From Mucilaginibacter sp. SMC90 (GTDB lineage Bacteria; Bacteroidota; Bacteroidia; Sphingobacteriales; Sphingobacteriaceae): a stretch of 64,000 nt of DNA. This document shows, piece after piece, positions 43,277 through 51,541 of the stretch. The notes beneath the pieces are model-generated. The model did not search any database, was not told the origin of the DNA, and saw only the letters and a program-made list of their open reading frames with translations. How positions within the stretch are numbered: the first letter of the stretch is position 1; each line of letters opens with the position of its first letter. The DNA lies in the NCBI RefSeq assembly GCF_022811725.1, contig NZ_CP094527.1, positions 3,348,001 to 3,412,000 on the forward strand, given 5' to 3'. Both the position numbers and the translations under genes were made by a program.

Positions 43277-43447
43277 ATGAAAGCTAAAAAAACAGGTACA
43301 CTTTCTGTTGATGAAGCCATCATACAGAATATTGAAGAGGTTGAACAGCAAAAAGAACTAAAGCTGATCAATCTGATATCAGAAATAATTGTCAACGCAA
43401 CTTTAAGAGAATTAAATGAAACGAGCGATCAGGTATCTGAGATTTAG
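43277..43447 (+). CDS. Small protein overlapping recombinase start
   Basis: A 56-residue peptide from ATG 43277 (MKAKKTGTLSVDEAI), with the frame open to 43238. It is acidic and helical (NIEEVEQQKELKLINLISEIIV) with no membrane segment. Its last 32 bases overlap the recombinase start, which couples translation. A position just before a large serine recombinase suits a small recombination-directionality or regulatory protein, but there is no motif to prove it. Confidence 0.55.
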   Translation: MKAKKTGTLSVDEAIIQNIEEVEQQKELKLINLISEIIVNATLRELNETSDQVSEI

Positions 43448-44993
43448 TAATCTTGGACAAAGTAACGGATCGATAGAACGCCAGGAACTTTATACGGACC
43501 AATATATTGAATATAATAAAATCCTGCTTGTAGATAGTTTTATTGACCGTGGCCACAGCGCCAAAACTTTTGACAGGCCAGATTTTTTAAAACTTCAGCA
43601 ATTTATAAAAAAGCATCAGGGCAATGTTGACTATCTCATTGTCGATCAGTTAGACCGGTTTAGCCGTGACGCCGGAGAGGCTATGACTTTGGTGAAAAAA
43701 TTACAGCGCCAATATAGCATCCAAATAGTCAGCGTCACAGAAGGGATAGTTTTTGATTATGATACTCCAGGTAGCTATTTCAGAACGGGCTTGCAATTAC
43801 TATTAGCAGAAGAAGACAATATCAATCGAAGCATAAAAATTCGTGGTGGGAATTATACTGCCAGAGCTAAAGAGGGGCGGTTCATGAGTAATCTTCCACC
43901 ATTTGGCTACAAAAAAGAAGGCGAAGGAAAAGAACGAACCTTAATTATTGATGAGGAAAAGGCCAAAATTGTTCATTTTATCTACGAATCTTATCTAAGG
44001 GATATTCCCTTGAATGTTATTAAAGAGCAGGTCAGAAAAATGGGCTTCGACAGAGGGGGTAATATGGCCGTAGAACGAGTACTAAGTAATCCTGCATACG
44101 CTGGCATGGTTAGGGCAAAAGCGTTTAAAGAACATCCAGGCGGACTATTTCCGGCAAGGCACGAACCAATTATTGACATGACAACTTGGAACGTGGTTCA
44201 AAATAAAATGATGAAGCCTGATAGAAGCAAGAAAACCCTTGATGATGAAATACCATTAAGGGGAATCTTAAAATGTCATTGTGGTCAACCATTATCCGGT
44301 GCTCCATCGAAAGGCAAGGCTGGTACGTGGTACTATTACTATAAATGCAAACATTCGCGGCATAATAATATAAGTGCCACCAAAGCACATGAACAGCTGC
44401 TACAGGTTTGCCAGCTTATGAGTCTTAGCATACAGCAAGTTCAAGCCATCAAAAACAAGGCAGAGGCATCTTTAAACGAAAAGTTTAAAGAAAATCAAGC
44501 AATTGCTAAAGAGAAAAAAGAAGAATTATTAAAGATTCAGGAAAAGCTTTACGCAGTGGAAGAAAAATGGATTAGTAATCAGATTAACCGAGAGACATAC
44601 AATCGCTGGTACGCTAACTATAATTCAGAGATTCTCACCTTAAACGCAACAATAGAAAGATATAGTAAAGATCCGAAATCTGGCTATAAACTCGTGTCGA
44701 ACCATTTAACCATGCTTACAGATATGGAATACGTTTATAATCAGGCAACTACAATTGAAAAAAGAGAGTTTATTTCTATGGTGTTCGACAGCAACTTGTA
44801 CTATGAAAATGGTATCTATCGAACACCAACAATGATGCCATCGCTATCTCATAACTACCTGATAATGAAAGAAAAAGGATTGCTTGAATTGACAAAAAAA
44901 AGGGATTTCCAATTGGAAATCCCTTCGGGTGGAGCCGGAGGGATTCGAACCCTCGTCCAAACATGGTATAAGGTAAGCTTTCTACATGCTTAG
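43416..44993 (+). CDS. Large serine recombinase (site-specific integrase)
   Basis: A serine integrase of 525 residues. The catalytic N-terminal domain has YLRFSNLGQ with nucleophile S11, then DYLIVDQLDRFSRD and the helix LLAEEDNINRS. The recombinase domain (about 160-270) is PPFGYKKEGEGKERTLIIDEEKAKIVHFIYESYL...VLSNPAYAGMVRAK. A zinc-ribbon segment LKCHCGQPLSG...YYYYKCKHSRHN (about 285-320) and a coiled coil (about 345-420) follow. The final residues (SGGAGGIRTLVQTW...) are read through the tmRNA 3' end, so the protein tail is set by the insertion site. The true element-encoded C-terminus probably lies before that. Confidence 0.92.
   Translation: MKRAIRYLRFSNLGQSNGSIERQELYTDQYIEYNKILLVDSFIDRGHSAKTFDRPDFLKLQQFIKKHQGNVDYLIVDQLDRFSRDAGEAMTLVKKLQRQYSIQIVSVTEGIVFDYDTPGSYFRTGLQLLLAEEDNINRSIKIRGGNYTARAKEGRFMSNLPPFGYKKEGEGKERTLIIDEEKAKIVHFIYESYLRDIPLNVIKEQVRKMGFDRGGNMAVERVLSNPAYAGMVRAKAFKEHPGGLFPARHEPIIDMTTWNVVQNKMMKPDRSKKTLDDEIPLRGILKCHCGQPLSGAPSKGKAGTWYYYYKCKHSRHNNISATKAHEQLLQVCQLMSLSIQQVQAIKNKAEASLNEKFKENQAIAKEKKEELLKIQEKLYAVEEKWISNQINRETYNRWYANYNSEILTLNATIERYSKDPKSGYKLVSNHLTMLTDMEYVYNQATTIEKREFISMVFDSNLYYENGIYRTPTMMPSLSHNYLIMKEKGLLELTKKRDFQLEIPSGGAGGIRTLVQTWYKVSFLHA
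44893..44923 (-). terminator. ssrA transcription terminator
   Basis: On the minus strand, GGGATTTCC (44923-44915) pairs with GGAAATCCC (44910-44902) around AATT, followed by eight T (44901-44894). It sits 6 bases beyond the tmRNA 3' end and inside the recombinase coding frame. Confidence 0.9.
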
Positions 44994-45295
44994 CTTCTGT
45001 TTAATTGTAGGGAAGGGGAAGGTCAGTCGCTTACCTGTACCGTCTTCCTTAGGTGCTTTATCTCGTTCGCTATGCACACCTTAAGCAAACCAGTTTCATC
45101 TTTCGATGCCCCGATTGCCGATCCGATGAAACGGAAAACCGGCGGGACAAAAGCTATGCTAATTCTAAATTAGGCAGCTAAGGCGTAGTTATTTTCGCCA
45201 TTTGTAAGTTTGAGCGTTCAGATTTAAGCGCTAATTCACCCAACGCGCTGCATGCTTACCTACTTATCTCCATCCTGTCAATTCCGGTCGACCCC
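44930..45295 (-). ncRNA. ssrA: tmRNA (ssrA)
   Basis: Transfer-messenger RNA, one-piece. The 5' end is GGGGTCGACC (45295 downward). The 3' end is GGTTCGAATCCCTCCGGCTCCA, giving the T arm and an acceptor stem GGGGTCG/CGGCTCC with G-U pairs. The tag frame reads GENNYALAA followed by a stop, from GGC GAA AAT AAC TAC GCC TTA GCT GCC TAA around 45170-45200. The CCA end is not fully encoded (CC then C). tmRNA rescues stalled ribosomes. It is also a common integration target for mobile elements, as here. Confidence 0.95.
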
Positions 45296-45345
45296 ATTTT
45301 TTTGAGTTTGCATTTGCCGGTGGGCAGTTTGCAGTTAAGCGATTA

Positions 45346-45353
45346 CAAATATA
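45346..45353 (-). promoter_or_regulatory. Candidate ssrA -7 box
   Basis: TATATTTG on the minus strand matches TAnnTTTG. It lies about 50 bases upstream of the mature tmRNA 5' end, consistent with a precursor trimmed by RNase P. A clear -33 element was not found. Confidence 0.4.
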
Positions 45354-45422
45354 CGAATTTAGTTTGCAGTTAACAGCAGGCAGTTTACATATTTGCAAAA
45401 CCGCCTGCTGCAAAATATTGTG

Positions 45423-46652
45423 CTATGAGTTGCTCACCGACAACTGTTCACTGCTAACTGTTCTGCCCGGATAAACTTTCAATGCCTCATCTAAACAAAT
45501 CATTGCTTTTTTAAGATCGTCGTTGTTTAAAACATAGGCCATACGCACTTCGTTTGATCCTGCGCCTGGTGTGCTGTAAAATCCTGTGGCGGGGGCCATC
45601 ATCACAGTCTCGTTATTTAGGCTGAAGGTTTCCAGCATCCATTGGCAAAACTTGTCGGCATCATCAATAGGAAGCCTGGCTACCACATAGAACGCGCCGC
45701 CCGGATTAGGGCAATAAACGCCATCCATTTTGTTCAATGCACTTACCAGGGTGTCGCGTCTGCTGGTATACTCTTTATTTACAGCTTCAAAATAGCTGTC
45801 AGGCGTATCAACGGCTGCTTCACCGGCTATTTGTTCAACCATGCCGGCACTTAAACGGGCCTGGGCAAATTTCAACGCAGTAGTGCGTAATTCCTTGTTT
45901 TTAGTAATGAGGCAGCCTAACCGGGCACCGCAGGCGCTATAGCGTTTACTTACGGTATCCATTACTACCACGTTTTCTTCAAGCCCGTCCATATGCATTG
46001 GCGATATAAATGAGCGGCCGTCATAACAAAACTCACGGTAAGCTTCGTCCGAAAACAGGTAAAGGTCATGCTTTAAAACCAATTTCTTCAATGCCTCCAT
46101 TTCCTCTTTTGAATACAAATAACCGGTGGGGTTATTTGGGTTGCAAATGATGATGGCTTTGGTTTTGTCTGTTATAAGTTTTTCAAATTCGCTGATAGGA
46201 GGAAGTGCAAAACCATTATCAATATATGATAGTATTGGTTTAACCGCAATATCGCCCTGACTGGTGAAGCCGTTGTAATTGGCATAGAAAGGCTCAGGTA
46301 TGATGACCTCATCGCCAGAATCAAGGCAGGCCATTAAAGCAATGCTGATAGCTTCCGACCCGCCAGTAGTAACAATAATATCTTCGGTGGTAATATTATA
46401 ATTCAGCTTATTATAGTACTGCGTAAGTTTTTTACGGTAGCTTAATGTACCCTCGCTTGGGGTATAGGCCCAAACTTTGAAATCAATATTTTTAATGGCA
46501 TTCAGCATGCCGTCGGGTGTAGCAATATCGGGCTGGCCGATGTTGAGGTGGTACACCTTCTTCCCATCCTGCTTAGCTTTATCAGCATAAGGTGTTAACT
46601 TACGTATCGGTGATGCGGGCATTCGTTGCCCTTTTTCAGATATTTTTGGCAT
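45423..46652 (-). CDS. PLP-dependent class I/II aminotransferase
   Basis: A 409-residue aminotransferase with the class I/II fold. Signatures are HLNIGQPDIATPDGM, TTGGSEAIS (phosphate-binding), NPNNPTGYLYS, SDEAYREF (Asp/Tyr contact PLP), VSKRYSACGARLG with the catalytic Lys (SK) and the Arg-containing NEVRMAYVL. The substrate is probably aspartate or an aromatic/branched amino acid and cannot be resolved. The final residues SSEQLSVSNS come from a short repeated DNA motif (AACTGTTCACTGCTAACTG type), so the native protein may end about at YPGR. Confidence 0.93.
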   Translation of the reverse strand: MPKISEKGQRMPASPIRKLTPYADKAKQDGKKVYHLNIGQPDIATPDGMLNAIKNIDFKVWAYTPSEGTLSYRKKLTQYYNKLNYNITTEDIIVTTGGSEAISIALMACLDSGDEVIIPEPFYANYNGFTSQGDIAVKPILSYIDNGFALPPISEFEKLITDKTKAIIICNPNNPTGYLYSKEEMEALKKLVLKHDLYLFSDEAYREFCYDGRSFISPMHMDGLEENVVVMDTVSKRYSACGARLGCLITKNKELRTTALKFAQARLSAGMVEQIAGEAAVDTPDSYFEAVNKEYTSRRDTLVSALNKMDGVYCPNPGGAFYVVARLPIDDADKFCQWMLETFSLNNETVMMAPATGFYSTPGAGSNEVRMAYVLNNDDLKKAMICLDEALKVYPGRTVSSEQLSVSNS

Positions 46653-46706
46653 CCTGCAAATTTACTAAAAATGAAAGTTATAGTTTGTAAAACCTTTGTA
46701 AACGAA

Positions 46707-46730
46707 AAAAGACCCGGTTTCGGGTCTTTT
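46707..46730 (-). terminator. Intrinsic terminator after DUF1573 gene
   Basis: AAAAGACCCG (46707-46716) and CGGGTCTTTT (46721-46730) form a symmetrical hairpin around GTTT. A-runs continue on the left, so it terminates minus-strand transcripts from the DUF1573 gene. Confidence 0.85.
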
Positions 46731-46785
46731 AAAATATTATTTAAATATCCCGGTTGATATACGGGATATATCAAGCATGTAAAAA

Positions 46786-47184
46786 TTACTTGCTCGCCGC
46801 GGGTTTAGCTACAACTTCACCAACAATGTTCAAATATTTTTCGGGCGTTACTGCGTTTGATTTAACAACAATTGTTTTGTTAAACGGTGCAGCAGCAGCA
46901 GCATTGTAAGTGATTTTGATAGTGCCTTTATCGCCGCTTTTTACAGGAGTTTTGGTGTAATCGGCAATGGTACAGCCACAGGTTGGCCTTACTTCTGTTA
47001 AAATAAGTGGCTCTTTACCAATATTGGTAAATTCAAACACAGTAGTAACCGGAGTGCCTTGTGGTATTTTACCGAAGTCATGCTTTTCTTCGTTAAATTT
47101 AAACTCAGCTTTTCCGCTATCTTGTGCTGATGCGGTGAAGGCAAAGCCCAATATTACCGCGCAAATCATTAATATCTTTTTCAT
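46786..47184 (-). CDS. Exported DUF1573 protein
   Basis: A 132-residue secreted protein: signal peptide MKKILMICAVILGFAFTASAQ, then a single DUF1573 immunoglobulin-like domain with the family signature KHDFGKIPQGTPVTTVFEFTNIGKEPLILTEVRPTCGCTIADYTKTPVKSGDKGTIKITYN. The CGC cysteines are conserved in the family. The function is unknown. It is monocistronic, with its own terminator. Confidence 0.92.
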   Translation of the reverse strand: MKKILMICAVILGFAFTASAQDSGKAEFKFNEEKHDFGKIPQGTPVTTVFEFTNIGKEPLILTEVRPTCGCTIADYTKTPVKSGDKGTIKITYNAAAAAPFNKTIVVKSNAVTPEKYLNIVGEVVAKPAASK

Positions 47185-47320
47185 ACGTTATATTTGATTA
47201 TTACAAATATAAAAGGTTTAATGTAATTACAAAACTATTACTCAAACTCCGGGTTTTATCTGTTAGTTTGCCTAATACAGAATAGAATTTTATACTTTTA
47301 CCGTCTAAACAAAATTTTAT

Positions 47321-49756
47321 ATGCCTGAAACTACAACACGCGCTACCAGTAAATTTAATACTGCCGAGCTCAGTTTTGATGATTTCAAGAAGATTGTTAT
47401 TGATGATTATCGTATTGGTTATGAGAGCCGTCAGGCCAGTTTGATAGGCCGCAGGGAAGTACTAACGGGCAAGGCAAAGTTCGGTATTTTTGGCGATGGC
47501 AAAGAAGTTGCACAATTGGCTATGGCCAAGGCTTTTCGTGCAGGCGACTGGCGTGCGGGATATTACCGCGATCAAACGTTTATGTTTGCCACAGGCATGA
47601 GCAACATGAAGGAGTTTTTTGCCCAGTTATATGCTAACCCCGATATTGAAAAAGACCCAGCCTCTGGCGGCAGGCAAATGAACTGTCATTATGCTACACG
47701 TTTTGTAAATACCGACGGCAGCTGGGTTAACCAGGTTGAAACCATGAACAGCTCGTCGGATATCTCGACAACTGCCGGCCAGATTCCCCGTTTATTAGGT
47801 TTAGCTTACGCATCAAAATTATATCGCCAAAATAAAGAACTGGATTACCTGAAACAGTTTTCAATTAATGGTAATGAAGTGGCTTTTGGCAGCGTTGGTA
47901 ACGGTGCTACATCCGAGGGTTCATTTTTTGAAACTTTCAACGCTGCTGGCGTACTGCAGGTGCCTATGGCTATCTCTATTTGGGATGATGCCTACGCTAT
48001 TTCGGTACCGGCCAGTTTGCAAACCACTAAAGAGGATATCTCTGAGGTATTAAAAGGTTTTCAGCGCGAAAACGGAAGCAATGGTTATGAAATCTTTAAA
48101 GTTCGCGGCTGGGACTATATTGCCCTTTGCGAAACTTATGAACGGGCCATCGGCATTTGCCGGGAGGAGCATGTACCTGTGCTGATCCATGTTACCGAAA
48201 TGACACAGCCACAAGGACATTCAACCTCAGGCTCACATGAGCGTTATAAAAGTAAGGAGCGCCTGACCTGGGAAGATGAGCATGACTGTCTGCTTAAAAT
48301 GCGTGAGTGGATGATAGCCTCGGCAATCACTACCGAAATACAACTGGAAGAACTTGAAGCCGAAGCAAAAAGATATGTACGTGAATGTCAGCGTGAGGCA
48401 GCTAATGAACTGGCCGTAGTAATAAAAGCGGAAGTTGAAGAAGCAGCAGGGTTAATAGATGCTTTTGCCGAATCACTGTCATCACAAAAAGAAGCAATAA
48501 TATCTCTTTCTGCAGGTTTACGTTCAAGTATCGATGCCGGACGTCGTGAGATATTTACGGCTCTCCGTAAGGCATTGCGTTTAACGGTTCATGACGATAA
48601 TGCTCAACGGAAGGCCTTGGCAGATTGGTTGAAAACAGAAGGTGTTAAGAATGTCGAGCGCTATAATTCAAAGCTGTTTACTGGCACCCCCGAATCGCCT
48701 CTTTATGTGCCTGTTGTGCCGGCTATCTATAATGATGATGCAAAGTTGATGGACGGCCGCGAAGTATTAAATGCCGCGTTTGATGCCAATTTTGCCCGCG
48801 ATAAAAGTATCGTTGCCTTTGGTGAGGATTTGGGTGCTATAGGCGATGTTAACCAGGGTTTTGCCGGTTTACAAGCCAAATATGGCGAGATCCGCATTAG
48901 CGATACGGGCATTCGTGAAACAAGTATCATAGGGCAGGGTATGGGGCTGGCAATGCGTGGTTTAAGGCCAATTGCCGAGATCCAGTACCTTGATTACCTG
49001 ATTTATGCAATAACCATTATCAGCGATGATATTGCGAGTTTAAGCTACCGTACAATGGGCGGGCAAAAAGCGCCGTTAATTATACGTACCCGCGGGCACC
49101 GTTTGGAAGGGATCTGGCATTCAGGTTCGCCGATGAGTGTTATTTTGGGTTCAATGCGTGGGTTTCATATTTGTGTTCCCCGTAATATGACCCAGGCTGC
49201 AGGTATGTACAACACTTTGCTAAGAGGAGATGAGCCCGCATTGGTGATCGAGTGCCTTAACGGTTATCGCTTAAAAGAGAAATTACCTGCAAACGTTGGT
49301 GAATTTACAGTGCCGCTTGGTAAGGCCGAAGTTTTAAGGGAAGGCAACGATATTACAGTTGTATCATACGGTTCAACTTTACGTATTGTTCAGGAAGCAT
49401 CTGAAGAGCTGGCCGCTATGGGGATCAATATCGAAGTGATCGATCCTCAAACTTTATATCCATTTGATACAGAGAATATTTGTGGTACTTCATTAAAGAA
49501 AACCAGCAAGTTGCTGGTTGTTGATGAAGACCTGCCTGGTGCGGGTTCTGCTTATATCCTTCAAAAGATTTTAGAGAACCAAAGCGGTTATTATTCGCTT
49601 GATGCCCAGCCTAAAACACTTACTGCTAAAGAGCACAGGCCTCCATACGGCTCTGATGGCGATTACTTTAGCAAACCATCTGTTGATGATGTGGTTGAAA
49701 CCGTTTACGCTATGATGAACGAGGCTAATCCTTCAAAATATCCCGCTATTTATTAA
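47321..49756 (+). CDS. Fused E1 alpha-beta 2-oxoacid (branched-chain) dehydrogenase
   Basis: An 811-residue thiamine-pyrophosphate enzyme with E1 alpha (about 1-370) and E1 beta (about 465-811) in one chain. The TPP motif is GSVGNGATSEGSFFETFNAAG...WDD. E1-beta signatures are DFSxGEDLG-like IVAFGEDLGAIGDVNQGFAGLQAKYG, GIRETSIIGQGMGLAMRGLRPIAEIQYLDYL and EDLPGAGSAYILQKI. It decarboxylates a 2-oxoacid (probably 2-oxoisovalerate, for branched-chain fatty acid synthesis) and passes the acyl group to E2. No signal peptide is present. E2/E3 are not in the window. Terminator at 49770-49824. Confidence 0.93.
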   Translation: MPETTTRATSKFNTAELSFDDFKKIVIDDYRIGYESRQASLIGRREVLTGKAKFGIFGDGKEVAQLAMAKAFRAGDWRAGYYRDQTFMFATGMSNMKEFFAQLYANPDIEKDPASGGRQMNCHYATRFVNTDGSWVNQVETMNSSSDISTTAGQIPRLLGLAYASKLYRQNKELDYLKQFSINGNEVAFGSVGNGATSEGSFFETFNAAGVLQVPMAISIWDDAYAISVPASLQTTKEDISEVLKGFQRENGSNGYEIFKVRGWDYIALCETYERAIGICREEHVPVLIHVTEMTQPQGHSTSGSHERYKSKERLTWEDEHDCLLKMREWMIASAITTEIQLEELEAEAKRYVRECQREAANELAVVIKAEVEEAAGLIDAFAESLSSQKEAIISLSAGLRSSIDAGRREIFTALRKALRLTVHDDNAQRKALADWLKTEGVKNVERYNSKLFTGTPESPLYVPVVPAIYNDDAKLMDGREVLNAAFDANFARDKSIVAFGEDLGAIGDVNQGFAGLQAKYGEIRISDTGIRETSIIGQGMGLAMRGLRPIAEIQYLDYLIYAITIISDDIASLSYRTMGGQKAPLIIRTRGHRLEGIWHSGSPMSVILGSMRGFHICVPRNMTQAAGMYNTLLRGDEPALVIECLNGYRLKEKLPANVGEFTVPLGKAEVLREGNDITVVSYGSTLRIVQEASEELAAMGINIEVIDPQTLYPFDTENICGTSLKKTSKLLVVDEDLPGAGSAYILQKILENQSGYYSLDAQPKTLTAKEHRPPYGSDGDYFSKPSVDDVVETVYAMMNEANPSKYPAIY

Positions 49757-49769
49757 TAAATCATAATTA

Positions 49770-49824
49770 CAGGTTGGTGAAAGTAGTGATCCATAAATCA
49801 TTAATTTCACCAACTGTTTTTTTT
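49770..49824 (+). terminator. Terminator after E1 gene
   Basis: CAGGTTGGTGAAA (49770-49782) pairs with TTTCACCAACTG (49805-49816) with one bulge, followed by eight T. The loop is 22 bases long. Confidence 0.75.
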
Positions 49825-49834
49825 AATCTAATCT

Positions 49835-50413
49835 ATGGATCATACTTTTTTAACCGTCGCCGAAAATATAAAAACCCGCCGTACTGTAAAGCCGGCCATG
49901 ATGAACGGCCATAAAGCGCCAAACGGTCATATTGCTGCCTTGCTTGAACTTGCAGACTGGGCTCCAACCCATGGCTTCACCGAGCCCTGGCGATTCATTG
50001 TTTATGAAAACCCTGAGCAGTTTTGTGCCGAACATGCCGAAGTTTATAAAAAGAGCGTATCAGCCGAAGATTTCAATGAGGCTGCATATAACAACCTGAA
50101 AACACTTGGTAATAAGGTTTCTCATGTGATCATAACAGTAATGAAGCGTGGCGATCTGCCTAAAATACCTCCGTTTGAGGAGGTTGCTGCAGTGTCAAGT
50201 GCTATTCAGAACATTCTGTTAGGAGCAACGGCCTTAAATATGGCTTCTTTCTGGAGCACGGGTGGTGCTATTTTGAAGCCTGCTTTTAAAGAATTTTTGA
50301 ACTTAAGGGAAGAAGATAACGTGATGGGGGTGCTATATCTTGGTTACGCCGATCAATATCCCGAAGGAAAACGCACCATTCCGCTTGAAGATAAAATTAA
50401 ATGGGTTAAGTAA
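49835..50413 (+). CDS. Nitroreductase family protein
   Basis: A 192-residue FMN-dependent oxidoreductase of the nitroreductase fold. Signatures are IKTRRTVKPAMM at the N-terminus (FMN phosphate contact), LELADWAPTHGFTEPWRFIVY, SSAIQNILLGATALNMASFWSTG and VMGVLYLGYADQYPEGKRTIPLEDKIKWV. The physiological substrate cannot be told from sequence. It follows the E1 gene after a terminator and has its own promoter region. Confidence 0.93.
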   Translation: MDHTFLTVAENIKTRRTVKPAMMNGHKAPNGHIAALLELADWAPTHGFTEPWRFIVYENPEQFCAEHAEVYKKSVSAEDFNEAAYNNLKTLGNKVSHVIITVMKRGDLPKIPPFEEVAAVSSAIQNILLGATALNMASFWSTGGAILKPAFKEFLNLREEDNVMGVLYLGYADQYPEGKRTIPLEDKIKWVK

Positions 50414-50636
50414 AATTAACCCACAACCTTTCTTTTTTTCGCTCCGTATAACAGTCGAAAATATTGCTTAGTTTTAAACTTATTTTCATTTAAGTAAAAA
50501 ATTATTGTTTGCTGATTTGGATTTTAGGTTTTAAAGTATATTTTTGTATTGACCTGTTAATAACAGGTTAACACACCGTCCAGAACCTGTTACTATACCC
50601 TAATTATTTTAAATTAAATTAAACTCAGGCAAGCGT

Positions 50637-51428
50637 ATGAGGAAACATTTTTTGTGGGTCACTATGGCGATTTTTTTTCTATCAGCAACAATCTTAAGCT
50701 GGAAATCGGATGGTGCAAACAGATCAGTGAGCGTAAGAAAAAAAAATGCAGCGTTTACAACAAAAGAACTATTTGAGCAATACGTTAACAGTTTATACGA
50801 ATCTGCTCATCTTGGAGAAACAGGTTTAGCTTTCAATGTATTTGAAAAAGCGGTTACGGGTTACACCAATTTAAAGCTTTCGCACGTTGTGCCTCAAAGC
50901 AGCGAAGTGCTTACCGTTGTTGATTTCTCCAAGTCAAGCCGTGAAAAACGCATGTGGATCATTAATCTTTTGAGCAAACAATTGGTACTTAATACCTGGG
51001 TTGCTCACGGCTCGGGCAGTGGCGAAGAAATGGCCAGCCATTTCTCAGATGCCAACGATTCGCATGAAAGCAGTCTTGGTTTCTATATTACCGATAAAGT
51101 TTACAACGGCAAACATGGTCGTTCATTATATCTTGATGGTATGGATGAAGGCTTTAACAGCAATGCCCGCATGCGGAGTATTGTTGTACATGGGGCTAAT
51201 TATGTTGGTCCGGCTGCTATTAATAAGCAGGGATATATTGGCAGAAGTTTTGGATGCCCGGCAGTATCGCCAAAAGTAATTAATAAAGTAATTAATACAA
51301 TTGCCGGAAAAAATGTTATATTTATTAACGGAAACGACGAATCGTATTATTCAAAATATCTGGACGAAGCCGGACCGCTTAATTTGATGGCGAGCGCTGA
51401 TACTTCGTTCAACTTTGCAAAGTTTTAA
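50637..51428 (+). CDS. Exported murein L,D-transpeptidase-type protein
   Basis: A 263-residue protein with an N-terminal signal segment (FLWVTMAIFFLSATILSW). The catalytic region is YLDGMDEGFNSNARMRSIVVHGANYV...GRSFGCPAVSP, with catalytic His (VVHG) and Cys (FGCPA) of the YkuD-like catalytic family PF13645. It acts on peptidoglycan in the periplasm. The gene stands alone and ends in a terminator at 51459-51495. Confidence 0.9.
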   Translation: MRKHFLWVTMAIFFLSATILSWKSDGANRSVSVRKKNAAFTTKELFEQYVNSLYESAHLGETGLAFNVFEKAVTGYTNLKLSHVVPQSSEVLTVVDFSKSSREKRMWIINLLSKQLVLNTWVAHGSGSGEEMASHFSDANDSHESSLGFYITDKVYNGKHGRSLYLDGMDEGFNSNARMRSIVVHGANYVGPAAINKQGYIGRSFGCPAVSPKVINKVINTIAGKNVIFINGNDESYYSKYLDEAGPLNLMASADTSFNFAKF

Positions 51429-51458
51429 ATCCAACCCCAACTATAAACCAAATCATGA

Positions 51459-51495
51459 AGCCCGGCTTACTTAAAAGTTTGCCGGGCTATTTTTT
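51459..51495 (+). terminator. Terminator after transpeptidase-like gene
   Basis: AGCCCGGC (51459-51466) pairs with GCCGGGCT (51481-51488), followed by ATTTTTTG. It serves the plus-strand gene and lies between convergent genes. Confidence 0.85.
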
Positions 51496-51541
51496 GTTAT
51501 CATTCCTGGTTTTCGTAGTAGTCCATATAAAGGTTGCTTTG

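Larger units (their letters stand above)
1..44930. mobile_element. Genomic island integrated at ssrA (left end outside window)
   Basis: The right boundary is the ssrA 3' end, directly preceded by a serine recombinase pointing at it. Inside lie DUF932/DUF3560 genes, RteC, defence-like genes, a RiPP locus and a repair cassette, with much locally varying composition, while the DNA to the right is housekeeping. No second copy of the ssrA 3' end (attL) was seen in the window, so the left end and the total extent are unknown. Whether all 45 kb came in one event is not established; no conjugation genes are visible. Confidence 0.7.

Noticed and set aside
1..44930. A second ssrA 3'-end copy marking the left end of the island
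   Set aside because: Searching by eye for GATTCGAACCC and the reverse complement found only the copy at 44940. The left end must lie outside the window or be too diverged to recognise.
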